The notes under the pieces: model-generated
What the model was told of the DNA's origin: nothing
Databases searched by the model: none
Seen by the model: only the letters and a program-made list of their open reading frames with translations
Position numbers and translations under genes: made by a program
In this document: positions 39,021-52,065 of the stretch, one piece after another
How the letters are laid out: every line of letters starts with the position of its first letter
Position numbering within the stretch: position 1 is the first letter of the stretch
Source of the DNA: Synanceia verrucosa
Lineage: Eukaryota; Chordata; Actinopteri; Perciformes; Synanceiidae
DNA length: 64,000 bases
Assembly: GCA_029721515.1 (NCBI GenBank)
Contig: CM056559.1
Location: 12,981,001 to 13,045,000 of the forward strand
Reading direction: 5' to 3'

Positions 39021-39356
39021 AGAGCAGGTTGAGCCTTCAAGCAGGCTTTTATTGTGCTCACAGAACTAGAGTTACAATTCATAACCGTACTACTACAAAT
39101 ACTACATGCGTCTGTGCACCCACTGTCCTTTTAAATGTCTTAATGTTAATGTGCAGCAAGGAATCAAAGCAAAGAAAAAGAGCACACATGAGGTGAGTTA
39201 AGGTGACGCTTAAACGGCATCATTACTGCGTGTATCTAAATGTTGACTCAGTACATGCATGCATTCAAACGATAAATACTGCAAATGACATGAAAGGAAA
39301 TTGTAATAGCATGTGCTCAGTTCTCAGTATGCTGGCCCTCCAAGGCAGAAACACTG

Positions 39357-39358
<2 letters not shown>

Positions 39359-39443
<85 letters not shown>
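39359..39443. repeat. compound (GT)n-(GA)n microsatellite
   Basis: GT to about 39402, a short GAGA break, GT again to 39428, then GA to 39443. Longest dinucleotide tract in the window. Confidence 0.98.
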
Positions 39444-39812
39444 TGACCAAATTGGCGGTATTTAATTTAGCATAGTTTCTTGTAACCTGGAAACAAACAA
39501 TACTTATATTAGACCTCGACAAAGAAAAGGAGCCGCTGCACACTGCAATGTGTTTGCCTGGGTCGTTCTTTGCCACAGAGTAACTAAGCCAACTCAGAGA
39601 GGGAGAAACGAGGAGCAGGGGAATGCAATGAATGAGATAAATGTTTTTTATTCAAAGGAACCCAGCCTGTGGCGCCGCACTCCCTCTCTTTTTTCCTCTC
39701 GTTTAATTAAGAAAGCAATCCCTCCTTCCCCTGAGCTCCCTCACTCTTAGCCTCACTCTTTCTGGCGGAAGCCACGTTTAATAAATGATCATGATGATAA
39801 TGGGGGTTGACA

Positions 39813-39848
<36 letters not shown>
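39813..39848. repeat. (GT)n microsatellite
   Basis: GT repeat with one GCGT interruption near its start. Confidence 0.97.
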
Positions 39849-39849
<1 letters not shown>

Positions 39850-40813
39850 CATTGCACATGTGTGCATGTGTGGCTGTCAACACCACTTTAACACATACTG
39901 TATAGTGGCAGTAGCTACAGTAACACAGAATTAAGATGTGTGACACAGTGGATTAATTGTGCTAATAAAGCAGCAGATGAACTTTACAATAAGGAGCAAA
40001 GCTACCGCTAATCATTTATATGGGATCAACAGCATTCATTTTTTTCATCTCATTCATTTATTTTTTGGCACTGCATGGTGCAACAGAGCAAAAAAAAAAC
40101 AACCCCAAAGCAGTATTTTGTCATTCTGCAGGAGATGAATGAAGCAAATTGGCTGAGTGGGATGTCCTTTTATGGAAAACAATGTTTTTACACCTGAACT
40201 GGCACAACTGAAAGTCAATTTGAATAGGTCTGCCATCACATTGAAGGAATCTACAAGCTGTGCTCATACTGGCAGCTTCATTCTCTATTAAGGCTGACTG
40301 GTTTCAGTTATCGTTCAGCAAAAAGCTTCCCAGTATTTTCCCCATGTCTATCATCACCACCATTTCACATCTCGGCAACTGAACTGTTATCATTAAATGT
40401 TAAAATGCTTTCTAATGCACAAAGAGAAATGTACTTGCTTTACTGTATTATGTGCTTAAAAGATGTAAAACATACAAACTTTGTGTTTCACATCTTTTTA
40501 ATTTTTAAGTCATTTTCCGATGTGCAAGTTGAACAGAATATTTATTTAAATAATATCAATGTCTTGATGAGCTTCAGTTTTATAAAGATTTGCTCGGCAG
40601 AGACAACTTTAACAGGGAGAGTTATTGCGATGTGGAAGGTAATCCATAGAATTGGATATTACTCAGTTCCTGCAAATGATTTTCATGGAGAAAACATCTG
40701 AAGAGGGTAGCACATATGCACAATGGATGTGCATTTGCGTCCCCTCGCGTAAAACGTGGCTCTCTAATCTGTGTTGCGTTTCGGTGCACGATCTGATATC
40801 ACCAATTAAGAGT

Positions 40814-40852
40814 CCAGGACCAATGTTAACCTAACCCTAACATTGGTCCTGG
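40814..40852. repeat. perfect 15-bp inverted repeat with 9-base loop
   Basis: The arms CCAGGACCAATGTTA (40814-40828) and TAACATTGGTCCTGG (40838-40852) are perfect complements with loop ACCTAACCC. It could form a stable hairpin in RNA or a small cruciform. Its origin is probably a repeat end, but no family was recognised. Confidence 0.9.
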
Positions 40853-41067
40853 GCAAAACAACTTTGACACTGGCCCTGCCATCATGGTACAGAGTATCGG
40901 TACCCATCCCGTGTCACTGATGGTGATTCCAGCTTATTAAAACTACTTTAATGTACCTTAAAAAAATGGCACCTTTTGTCTACCTGTATAAACAACAACA
41001 TTTTGATCCAATCACTGTGATGTTAACAATCTGGGTCAGTTTGGCAATCTTTTGCTATAAATAAGTC

Positions 41068-41778
41068 TAGGGCTGGGTATCATTCAAAATATTTTGATAC
41101 AATGCCAATTTTGGTTCCTTTGTTTCGATACCGGTTCCAGAACGACAGTGGATATTTGAAAACAGTAATTTCAACTCAATAAATTATTTTTGTGTAATTT
41201 GGATTTTGGTCATCATCAATATTTATTTATTATTTATCATGGTAGATATACTAGACAATGGTCTGATGATGATCAACAGGCATAGGATGCTACCAGTTCC
41301 TCTTTAGGATCCTGGGGAGTGAGGGTTTGCCTAATGGTTGTTGTTGTTGTTGTTATGTGGAGCTCAAATCAACGTAACTTCAAAGTTTAGTGCTCCCAAC
41401 GCTTCCCAGCTTCACAGACGTACAACAAATATGTAACTCCTGCTTATGTCAGTAGCAGATAGTATGAATTCTGTGTCGGGTTGGTGAGATTAATCTGACT
41501 TTCCGGGGTGGAAGTCTGACTTCACGGGAGGTTCTGATTTATTCTTGGAAATTCTGACATTCATGTACAACTGGAAGGCACCAGTAGTCTAAACACAAAC
41601 ACTGGGCTCCCAATGTCGCTGCAGGGACATTAATTCTCTGTTTTACTGGCAATGTTTGTTGCCTTATGCTGGGAAAGTGGAGGACGGATCAGTGTCACTA
41701 TGAATGCGAAGGGGACGTGTAGGACCTGAGCTTTTCGGTTTGTGCTACAAAGGTATCAAAGTTAGGTACCCAGTCCTA
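41068..41778. mobile_element. probable MITE with TAGGGCTGGGTATC ends
   Basis: The left end TAGGGCTGGGTATCATTC and the right end, reverse complemented, TAGGACTGGGTACCTAAC form a degenerate inverted repeat about 710 bp apart. The flanking 8 bases do not match, so the insertion boundaries are not proven. It contains a (TTG)n run near 41338-41354. Confidence 0.6.
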
Positions 41779-43698
41779 ATCTTCACACCACGGAGTGGCT
41801 GCATACAATAATTATTAACTAGGAGCTGTTACATTAAGTGAAAGAAAAACACGAGCAGAGGAAACCCCGCGCTGACACTGTTATGGTGCAACATATTAAT
41901 ACACAGCGGGCCTTGAGTAGCTAGCAGCTACTTAGAATTAGTGTTTAAGAATGTTCAGGAGTTTGCCCGAGGTGTTTCGTTTAGCATCACCATCCGTGTG
42001 TAAAATAGACACAGTGGTTACTATGGCTTAGCATTAGTGTTGCATAAAGGCAGTGAGGTGAATGGGCAGAGAATGACTACGCAACAACTGATCCATTCTG
42101 ACATCTGTTGGGGGTGGAGTAGTCGTAGCAACGGTTCATGGCAGGGGAGAGAATATGAAACAAGATGTCAAGAGCGGGGAGGGAAATGAGTGGAGTAAAT
42201 GGAAAGGGAAAAGCAAAGGAGGAGAAACTGGAATGGATCAGGGAAGACAAAATATGAGAAGGGAGAATGGGAATAAAGGAAGATAAGATGAAAGGAAAGG
42301 ATGGCTTAAAAGGGGAAGAGAAAGAGTTGAAGACAAAAGGAGAGAACTGAGCAGAATAAGGAGAACAAAACAGGGCAGGATAGGAATCAAGGATAATGGA
42401 GAGGAAAGTAGACCAGGGGAGTTGGGAAGTATACAACAGTATTTGAAAGGAATGATAAGAAGAATGTCAAAGAAGAAGATGAGAGGAGAGTGGGAAGAAA
42501 AAAGCAGAAAAGTGAGGAAGTGGAGAAGCAGGGAATATGAACAAAGGCAGCCAAATCGCTAGACAACAATGCTCACAAACTGCAAGAATGGACAAAGTGG
42601 CATGGAAAAAAAGAAATTATAGCGAGACAAAGCAAAGGCAGAGAGGCCATAAAAGACAGAGGGATATCCCTGAGTCTCTGTGTCCCCTTCTGATGAGTGT
42701 GAAGCATATTTTATTCATCCACTGTTTCACCTCTTCTCTCATCTCTTTTTCTTTTCAGGGTTGCTCCCAGATTCAGCGACTGTTCTTAGCATTGTCTCTT
42801 GTTACGTCTCTTCCTCTTTTTGCCCTGTCTATTCCCCTATTGCTTCATCTTCTGCCTCTTCATCATCGTACACATTGCTGCCAATTACTCTAATTTCTGC
42901 AGTCACTGTTACATACAGTAAATGGGGCAGGATAGATGGGTTATTCCACCGCGGAATAGACTGTTGAGTGCAGTTATGTAAACATGCTGCCACAAACATG
43001 CATAAACACATCAACAAATAAACACATTGATTTTTTTTTTCTGTTGCTATGGGGTGACATCTTCATCTCTGTCTCTGTGTCTTATTCCCTCTCACAAACA
43101 AAACCAATGCATGTGTGATAGCACAACGCTACGGTAGAGAGAGCGCAGTGACAGTTAGTTGAATGGGGTCGCTTCAGGGTTGTACTTTATACAGAAAATT
43201 CTCTACTGGAGGCTTCAGACTGCGTAAACTCAAAAGCAATATGTAGCAGCTACTCTGGACAAGCTGGAGTAATGGGATTGTTGTTTTCTATGGTTGATAA
43301 ACCAAACCTATTACATTAACTCTCTGTAGCCTCTCTGGATATTGAATAACAATAAAAGGAAAAAGTATCATTCTAAAAATAGAGGCACAATAGACATTAC
43401 GGTGATTCTGCCATTGGTTTAAAACTAGGGCTCAGAATTAATTTTTTAATCAGATTAAACACAGGTTGTTGTGGATTAATTTCGATTAATCACAATTAAA
43501 TAACATTAATTTTTAATCTATATTAATCACATTTCATTTTGCATTAGCAAACACACAAAAAAAGGAAAAATATCTGCACTGAACATATTTATTAAACACC
43601 AGTTTATTCAACAGTTTCAACAACACATCTGCTCCGTCTATCTGCTCCACAATACTTGTGTGTCAAGGTTGAGTGATGCGCTGCATGACCTCCAGTTG

Positions 43699-43758
<60 letters not shown>
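43699..43758. repeat. (GATA)15 microsatellite
   Basis: Sixty bases of perfect GATA repeat followed by CTTTATTCATGTCACAGAGA, a GATA-plus-tail arrangement common at the 3' end of fish retroposons. It lies inside the MITE at 43426-44626. Confidence 0.98.
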
Positions 43759-43956
43759 CTTTATTCATGTCACAGAGAAATTCACTATAGAAGTGGATAT
43801 TTGGGAACTGTGAAGCTCCTGAACTGCTCAGGGAGCCTCGATCTGCAACGTGTGAACATCAGAATAGCCACAGTGAACAATGATGGGGATTGTTGGGGTT
43901 TATTAGTGGATATAAGTCAAACATTGGATGTTTTTAATACAAAAGCTGCATCGTTG

Positions 43957-44292
43957 TAGCCTGGCTATTACGACAACAAAGCTCTGCCAGAGTAGTCTGG
44001 CCAAGCTGCCTTGTAAACGAGTTCTCAGTGGGTGGGCTTAACCCGCATCTATCAAATGCCTCTGTGTGCTACTGGACGAAGCTTCAACCAATCAGACCAC
44101 TCTTTCCTCTGATGTCTAATGAAAACTGCTTGATCCAAAGAACACGCCTCAATCGCCTCAGTTGGAAATGCTAGATTTTCACTGGTGCCCATTCCTGGGG
44201 GAATCTGAAATTGAAGAAATAGGCAACTTGGCCAGACTAACATGGTCACGAAATTGTGCAGCGTCACAGGAAGTATGGGCGGGCCCAGGCTA
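43957..44292. mobile_element. nested MITE (336 bp) inside the 43426-44626 element
   Basis: It begins TAGCCTGGCTATT and ends, reverse complemented, TAGCCTGGGCCCG, so the perfect inverted repeat is 8 bp and weaker beyond. GCATCGTTG flanks it on both sides (43948-43956 and 44293-44301). Nine bases match; a hAT-type 8-bp duplication plus one chance base, or a true 9-bp duplication, are both possible. It has no coding capacity. Confidence 0.88.
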
Positions 44293-46508
44293 GCATCGTT
44301 GCTCACAAACAGACAACCACTGAGGCGTGGACCAACCACTGAGGAGCATCAGCTCGTCTTTTAGAGGTCTGCAGTGACTCAGAAGCTCTGTAGCCTCCAA
44401 TGAGACGAGATGCAGAAGTAGAAACTAGTCTGGTTGTTTCTGCTTCCTGTCACTACCGGATCAACTGACCATTAGAGCCACCAACTCTACTTGTGCCAAC
44501 TGCCCGATATGCATTGGAGAAATTCAGAGTCATTCTGCTCTGCAGATGGGCTAATTTCATTCAAATTTGTAGTCAGATTATGATGATGGATTAATCCATG
44601 TTAACGCATTAATTTGGACAGCCCTATTTAAAACTAGTGTAATATAAAGAAAGTAAAAAGGCAGAAGTGTGTCTGTAATCTTATGATGTTTCGTGTGGGC
44701 CAAATTAATGCAAGTGTTTGAATGAGTCAGGAGAAATGAGTCAAGTTTTTGTCCCAGTGCACACACAGCTGTGCACTGCTGTCTGAGCCAGTTCCTCTCA
44801 GTATGTGACTTGCTCGATTACTTACAAAAACAAGTGAAATGAAAGATGTTCTCGTTTCACTGAAAGAGCTTGAGAGAGTCATCTCCCTGGAGGAGAACCA
44901 AACACCGCTGCAGACTCTTGGCAACTAATCTGTGACTGGCATTGGGGCCAATTGTGACCAAAAAGAGGACAACAGGACTGTCTGTGAAACAGAGATCTGG
45001 AGTAAAATTTCACCGTAATTCAATTTATTGGTTGACATAGGCACACCGTGGAGGAAAAGAAGGGCTGTGGGTTTTGTCGGTTTTAGGCTTTGGCTCGACA
45101 GTGAGCAACTGTAACTTTTGAAGTCAGCCTCATTTATGTCTTCGTGGTGTTTAGACTGTGAATCAATCCAACAAATACAAATCAGTCACGTATCAGTATT
45201 GATGAGACTTGCCCGGCACTGGCCACGCACACATGCAGCAAAATTGAGAGTAACGTAGGTTAAGGCGAACCCTGTGACTTGAATCTCAACTAACACTTAA
45301 CCTTCACACACTTAAATTCATCAATAATTCCACTAAATTATTCAAACCTCTGTCCGCCGCTCCCTCTCTGTCCCCGTCTCTCCCCTCTCAGCCTGGTACA
45401 ATGGCGCCCTGTGGGCTTCCTGCGCTGACAGGAAGAGAGCGGCTTTTCACAGCCGGCCAAGACACGCAGCTGAGCGGAAGACGAGTCCCCTTTCTGAGCT
45501 CGTCCCTTCACCTCCACCCCTTCCCCCGTCGCTTTCTGGATCACACTTATCATCCCATTTTCCCCCTCCTCCTCTGTGTTGACCATCCTCACAGTCACAG
45601 TCTCCCGCCACTAGTTCTCTTTCTGGATGAACTCACCCTTACTCACTATCTGGCCGTTACCCGGTTTGAACATCCTCCTTCTTCGATCACACATCGCTCT
45701 CTTGGATTATTTTTCTTTTGTCTGTCCGTTCAAGAATTGTGAAATTTCCTGCCACACTTGTGCACCATCATTACATTTCCCACACGACAGCTTAGCTAAA
45801 TCTCTTCTTTCAATACGTTTATATTTCAAATCTCTTCTCTCCACCTTTGCCCACCTCCTAGCTGTTTTCATATGCACTGTGCTTCTTCCTCCCTCTTATT
45901 TCCCTTTCATCACTTTGTCATATTGTCCCCCTCGTCCCTTCCATCTCATCATCTGCCTGTCATCACCTACCCCAGCTTTTCCATAAATCTCTTTCTTGTA
46001 CACTTAATGCATTGACCTAAATAGCTTCATATAATGGAATAACCACATGGTGACTGTATCTGGTTTACAACATTTTTTTTGTTTGATTTAAATGTTCCTG
46101 TTGTTCTTCACTCAGCTGTGTCCCTCTAACAGACACCGAACACTCAATAGACAGTTCAATTTGAATAAAATATAATCCATATATATTATGGCTGTGTTCA
46201 CTGTTTGGTGTCTACAGATTTTTGAGACCAGGATGATCCCAGCCTCTTATGTCGCTCTCAGGACTGCTTACTTGATGCTGTAAATAACGAAAAACAGAGT
46301 AAAAAGTGGGAGACAATGGGAGCTGATCTTCCATAAGGAGGGGTCTGTGCTCCCAAAGGCAGTATAATCCCACATCTGTGGAGGTCTTGACCAACAATTA
46401 TTGTTTTAATCACAAAAACATTTGTCAATGTAATGAGTATTATTCACATTAATATGATAAATAGACTAAAACTAACATGTTTTCTCAAAGAACAGGTGAC
46501 ACTAACCC

Positions 46509-46691
46509 CTAATTTCCACTGGATGCGGGGCGACGCCGACATCTGTCGAAGTCCGATGTCTGTCGTCCTTCAGTACACACCAGATTGGCCTTCCTCGGCT
46601 CCGCTGAACAGCTGAAATCGCGAGAACGATCTCGCTGACTATTGAGATTTCAGTGTTGTTCCACATCCAGTGGAAATTAGCAGTAAGTAAT
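46509..46691. mobile_element. short MITE with CTAATTTCCACTGGATG ends
   Basis: The sequence CTAATTTCCACTGGATG starts at 46509, and its inverse ends at 46680. The 8-bp ACTAACCC lies just before the left end (46501-46508) and again at 46692-46699, 11 bases past the right inverted repeat. If that is the target duplication, the element is 183 bp with an asymmetric right end. The interior is CpG-rich and has no frame. Confidence 0.7.
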
Positions 46692-49600
46692 ACTAACCCA
46701 TTGTTTCACCATTGTTTCCCGGTTAGTTAAAGAGTGTGCCACAAAGCATCTGAGTCAACCCTCGCCTTATGTGAAGTGGAACAGACAGCGGGGAGCACTT
46801 CTTTGAAAGTGACAACATGTGAGTTTTAGAGACTGCAGTTAAACCTGGCTGGACGTCTCGCTTTGGTGGTGTTTTGCCTGTGGCCAACTGCAGAGTCAAC
46901 AATTACAATGACAGTGAATTTTCTCCTCCAGTACAGTGACGGTTTCTAGAAAGCCCATTAAGTAAGAGTACGTTTAAAACACGCTGAAGGTGAGTAATCT
47001 CAATCAGCTTCTTATGATGAGTCGTGGGATCCTAATAATAATAACCCTTGCTTATTTCATTGGACATTTTTAATGACCTTTTATGTCCTTCACGTTGGGT
47101 TGAAGAGATGTCAGGCACTGACATGTGGGCATGACATGAGTTGACTGTTAGATTGTATGATTGTTGCTGATGTAGTTGTTGAATTTTTTTGTTATTGTGT
47201 TTAAAAGTAATAATAACTCTTAATAAATATCAATTACTTCTGTTTTTGTGTTTGACTTGATTAGTGCAAATGATTTATCTCTGAAAAATTATCTTGTACA
47301 TGTGATGGAACAGTGTGCTGCTAAATGTATTCAGTGGTTACTATATTAAAATGATTAAATGGGCGTACTTTAACTGTGACACTATAGCATACAGCATTGC
47401 TTTATTTATTTTTCCTCATAATAAATTCCCTATAAAACTGTTTTTATTTACAGTTCCTAAATTCAACAAATACTTGAGCCTAAGGACACTATGTATCCAA
47501 AACATGAGATGAAGGATTCCAAGTGCCACCTTGAATGCAGATGCCATAGATGTTCTCTTGCGCATCATTTCAACAGGATGTCTCACACATTTACAGTTCC
47601 TTACATACTTATACTTATACTTACATACCTATCCAAAGCAGGTAGAGTCATCACAAGGAGAAGCTGTTTAGTCATGACCAGGTCAAATGTGCCTCATCAC
47701 CCACACACAGAGAAAGCAATGGACACTGAACTTGACAAAAAGAACTACAAAAGCACTCAAAGAGGCAGACCTCTGTCAAGGAAGCGGCTACGTTTTAATT
47801 TAAAGTTACGCCTGCCGCCAAGGACGTTATGTTTTCACCGTCCACAACTTTTTGAGTTATTTTTCTCACTATTAACGTAAATAAACTTCTATAAGCAGTA
47901 AGCATAAGTAAGCCATGTCAAAAATGACAGACAAGCTACCAGTTCAGCAGTATGCAATGATTTTGACTGGACCTCTTCCTTTGAAACAAACACGGCTAAC
48001 CGAAAATACTAACAGTATGAACTCTTTTCCAGGAATCAGCAGGAAATACATTCTGTTTGACAAAACTCCTACATTCTCCTACAAACTGAAAATTATAAAA
48101 CATAACACTGTTGCACAAGCAGCACTAATAAAAACAGAAAGAAATCAAAATGCAGTTGTAACGCTTTTTGGCTACAAGTGTTGCGAGTGAAGCTGTGACT
48201 TTCCTTTCCTGTAGGTGCTGCAGGTCAGACTCAAACTACAGTCTTTCAGATCAATGACTCTGAGATCATCCTTTGTTTCTGTCTGTCCACCTGCTGCTCT
48301 TTCTTCTCTTCAGGTAGAAATCCGTAGCAGCAGTGATTGAGACACCAATTTCTCTACCAATAGTGGTCTCAACTGACCATAATGCAATTTTGCCACAAGG
48401 CATACTATGACTGAAGGTATAGCCACAAAAATCAATACATCTCAGTGTTCACAAACCACGTGGCTACTTTAGACTGATGGTCCAGGGGGTGTTGGGATCA
48501 TTCAAGGAGATTTGGGAAAATAACAAGGTGCAGAATATAGATGTGGAGTACAGGAAATGTAGGACAGTTTAGTTTATGGATAGAAAATAGGATTCCAACT
48601 AAAAATAACCAAAATTCACTGTGCATTAAAATGGTGACAGAATATCTGCAGCCACATAATAATAAATGAAAATATAGTTCTTGCCTGAACATGTATGAAC
48701 CAACTCACAGTAAAATGGATTCTACTAACAGAAATTGTAACTGGGTTTGATATGTACGTTTAGTTGGAGTATTCTATGTATGGAATAACTTGGACCATAT
48801 GCTACAACATTCCAGTTTAACTCATGATTACTGGAGGTCAATTCAGTTATGAAACTTCTAGTCATAATAATGTGTTTGTTCAATGATCCGTGAAAGTGTC
48901 TTGTGGTGTTTTGAGAATTGAAGGAACTCATATTTACCATCAACAATGCAGCATGAAATTGATTTCTAATGATATACACAGAAACTTTAAACATACAATA
49001 TGAGTTGTTATTGAGAGGTGAAATGAATGATGAGCAACGCTGAAGAATTTTAAGAAAACTGAAGTATTTTTGCACCATTATTCTTATTTTCATTGAAATA
49101 AAATATTAAAAATGATCACGGTGTGAGTTTTACAGGGATGTGTACGAAACAAAGATGTTTTCTGATGGGGCATCTCTGCAGTACCACAATGTATTTATTT
49201 ATTTATTTATTTTAATTGTATTTTGACACACATTTCACCTTTGTCCATATTGCACAGTATGTCATCTTGTGATTTCAATAAAACTTTGATTAATTGTGGA
49301 GCTCTATTGATAAGCTCTATTGTTTTCATTTTCTCATTTGACCCTTATAGTCCGTTGACCTTCCAGCACCAACACAAAGACGCACAGCGAGATATTACTG
49401 GTGTGACAGATGTTACAGGGGACACACAGGCATAAAAAGAGCAGATATGAAGGAGCATGAAAAACATGAGCTGGGCCTGAGAGATGTGTTACCTATCAGG
49501 AACCAGTGTGAACGAGAGGAGAGAGCAGAAATTACAGTGATTGAGTGGACGAGTGTATGTGATGACAAGGATGCAATGGAAGAGAAGGACGGGGATGGAT

Positions 49601-49814
49601 GTTGGTGGGAGAGATGAAAAGAAAGAAGTGAAGGATGAGGGACAGTGGTGGAGATGGAGAGAGATAAAGGGAGAAGGAAGGAAAAAGAAGGAGGGATAGG
49701 AGTGAATGAGCATAAAAAAGGAGACAAAGGGAGGTCACCTGTGTCTCTGAGTGAGCCTCTGGAGGCTTACTGTATATAAGCATAAACACAGACACACACA
49801 GACACACACTGACT

Positions 49815-49816
<2 letters not shown>

Positions 49817-49845
<29 letters not shown>
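49817..49845. repeat. (CT)n microsatellite
   Basis: CT run next to a purine-rich block at 49500-49735 on the same strand. Confidence 0.95.
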
Positions 49846-49850
<5 letters not shown>

Positions 49851-51929
49851 TTTCATGGCTTCCATTTGCAAGATTACATCTTTCAATTAAGACTGAGATG
49901 GTTGTCTCTTAGTCCCCGTGTGAGTGTGTGTGAGTGTGTGTGTGTATGTGCGTATAAATGGTGTAGGAGATGAAGTTCTTTTTAAGATAATTCATTTACC
50001 CCAACAACAGATTGAAGAAATCAAAATGCATTTCAATAAACAGCTCAGAGAGGTTGACTTTAAATTAGCACAGCACAGATGGCCTCCACATCGGTAGTTC
50101 TGTCCAGGTGAAAAGTTACTGACTGTTATACTGTTTTTACTAAATAATGGTAACCCGTTGTACTAAAGGTAGACACATTTATCATTTTATATTATGTCTA
50201 TACATATTGGAAATATCTATAAAATACTGAAGTGTAAGTTTTAATTATAGACATTTAACTCCCTCCAGATCCCCCAAACCTCTAAATACCACGAAAAATC
50301 GACAACCCAGAAGATTAAAAACAGGTTTCCCACTATCCTACTGTAGATGAAACATCCCTCTGTCTTATTATATCACTCATATGGTTTCACACATGCTTGT
50401 TGTGTGTTGTGATATGTATTTTGCAGCTGCTCACATCAACTATTTTGTTGCACAAAGAGTGTATTCTGCATTTGAAGTCTTAACCCATCAAATAAAATGG
50501 AGTATTTTATTCCATCTGTAGCTCCTTTGTTCCTCTCAGGCAACAGTCTGGATGACTGGCAGTGAATTTCTGAATGCATTTTATTCAAAGCAAAGGAATT
50601 ATGTTGTTTATAAAGGCACTGATAGCTGTAAATTACTTTTGATATATGAAGTGAGAAACATTTACTTTTTGTATTGATTGTCTGGATTTATTGGGCAGCA
50701 CTGGTGCCCTAGGTTGTTTACTATCAACTCAATAGTATTGTACTCAGTCCTGTGTACTATTGAATGAGTGACTGCCACTTAACAAGAAAAATAAATAATC
50801 TGTATGTCAATGGCCTCACTCAGCTTTGCTACTCCTTAAATCCTTGCTTATGTTTGCATGGTGAAAATGAACCACATAAAACACTATGCTTAAGCCACAA
50901 AAAGCTATGATAGTCATTATAATATAATACAGCAAGACACACAAAAGTTAGTTACATAAAAAAGTGTGATTGCAAAATTATGGCTGGTAAAAAAATATTC
51001 TGAAGGGTTAAATTATTCCAGGAAAGAACTTTAGGGTAATTAGGGTTGTTCACTCATGGGTAGCATTAAGAACTGTGATATATAATAGTGTACAATTGGA
51101 AATAAGCTATTACTATATCCTATAGGAAGTCCCTTTTGTTTGGTTTTATTTTGTTGATGTATTTTTCCTGAGTTTTTATTTATGAAAAAGAAAAAGAAAA
51201 AAGAAAACTTGTACAAGGGATGACTATATTTAAATGAGAAAAACTTCAATAGAAATACAATAATAATAAAAAAAAAACTAGAAGGTTACACACAACTAAT
51301 ACTAATCATTCTCATCTTAAAATGTAATTAACAGTGAACCCTTCAGTTCTGGAAATATACTGTAGCTGACTCAAAAATAGCCTGTGAACTGATGACTGAT
51401 GCTCCTATGTTAACTATGTTAAGTTTGCAGAAATAATAAAATAAAGTTGGCTAAAACAATATTGTTAGTGTATTTCATATGCTAGGAGTAAAAAGCTTTT
51501 ACAGGTCCAATGGCACAGCCACAGCAGTCAGCTAGTTTGGGTGTGTGATGTTTTGGAGGATTGAAGTGTCATACCAGGGCAGAAAAAACAGCTGGTTATG
51601 TGTTGTGACACCATTTATTGAGGTTTACTTGAGAATGTCAGTTATTGCAAGCGAAGGTCCTGGTCATTTGTTTATTTATTTTTCTCAATTCAGTGAGAGT
51701 GAAATGGAAATTCATGTTGTGTATCTAAATCTGGGCGGGATTTGATATTCTTGGTAAATGTTGCTCCAGAGCTCAGTGGAGCTTAGGAGAAATACAATGC
51801 TGCACAAAGCTCAACTGGAGGTTTGATGATACAGTGTATTAATGCTCCTTGCTATGGTTTAGAAAAAGAAAGCTAAACAGACTTAAAGGTGAACTTTCAA
51901 ATAAAATAATATTTCCTATCATAATATCA

Positions 51930-52065
51930 TATCAATCAATTTGTCAGTTATTACTTAGATTAATCAATTATTAATCTGATAAAATGTTTTTTTTTTCCTT
52001 ACCAAATATTTTTACAATCATCTTCATCATTTTAATCGATCAGCTGTTGCAACCCTCATTCTGTT
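51930..52065. repeat. DNA-transposon end fragment with TTAATCGATCAGCTGTTGCA
   Basis: Reverse complement reads GGGTTGCAACAGCTGATCGA followed by alternating ATTAATC-like sequence, typical of the terminal regions of fish hAT-like repeats. Only one end is recognisable. Confidence 0.45.

Larger units (their letters stand above)
43426..44626. mobile_element. hAT-like MITE, 1.2 kb, perfect 8-bp target duplication, host to nested insertions
   Basis: The left end begins TAGGGCTCAGAATTAATT; the right end, reverse complemented, begins TAGGGCTGTCCAAATTAATG. TTTAAAAC is present at 43418-43425 and 44627-44634, an exact 8-bp duplication as made by hAT transposases. Subterminal sequence is rich in GATTAATC motifs, resembling the hAT element at 26254-29093. 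No transposase frame survives. It contains a (GATA)15 array and a second MITE. Confidence 0.9.

Noticed and set aside
20656..40760. Similarity between 20656-20695 and 40727-40760 (CCTCTCGCGCAAAATGTGG versus CCCCTCGCGTAAAACGTGG)
   Set aside because: About thirty bases with several mismatches; probably fragments of the same old repeat, but too short to define a family here.
40828..40842. CTAACCCTAAC as a telomere-like repeat
   Set aside because: Only about one and a half units, and it is the loop of a hairpin; not a telomeric tract.
47491..48190. Two adjacent plus-strand frames that might be exons
   Set aside because: No recognisable domain, no coherent splice pattern, AT-rich composition like the surroundings.
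48725..49093. 122-codon minus-strand frame considered as a receptor fragment
   Set aside because: No transmembrane pattern or conserved motif; it reads like a chance frame in AT-rich DNA.
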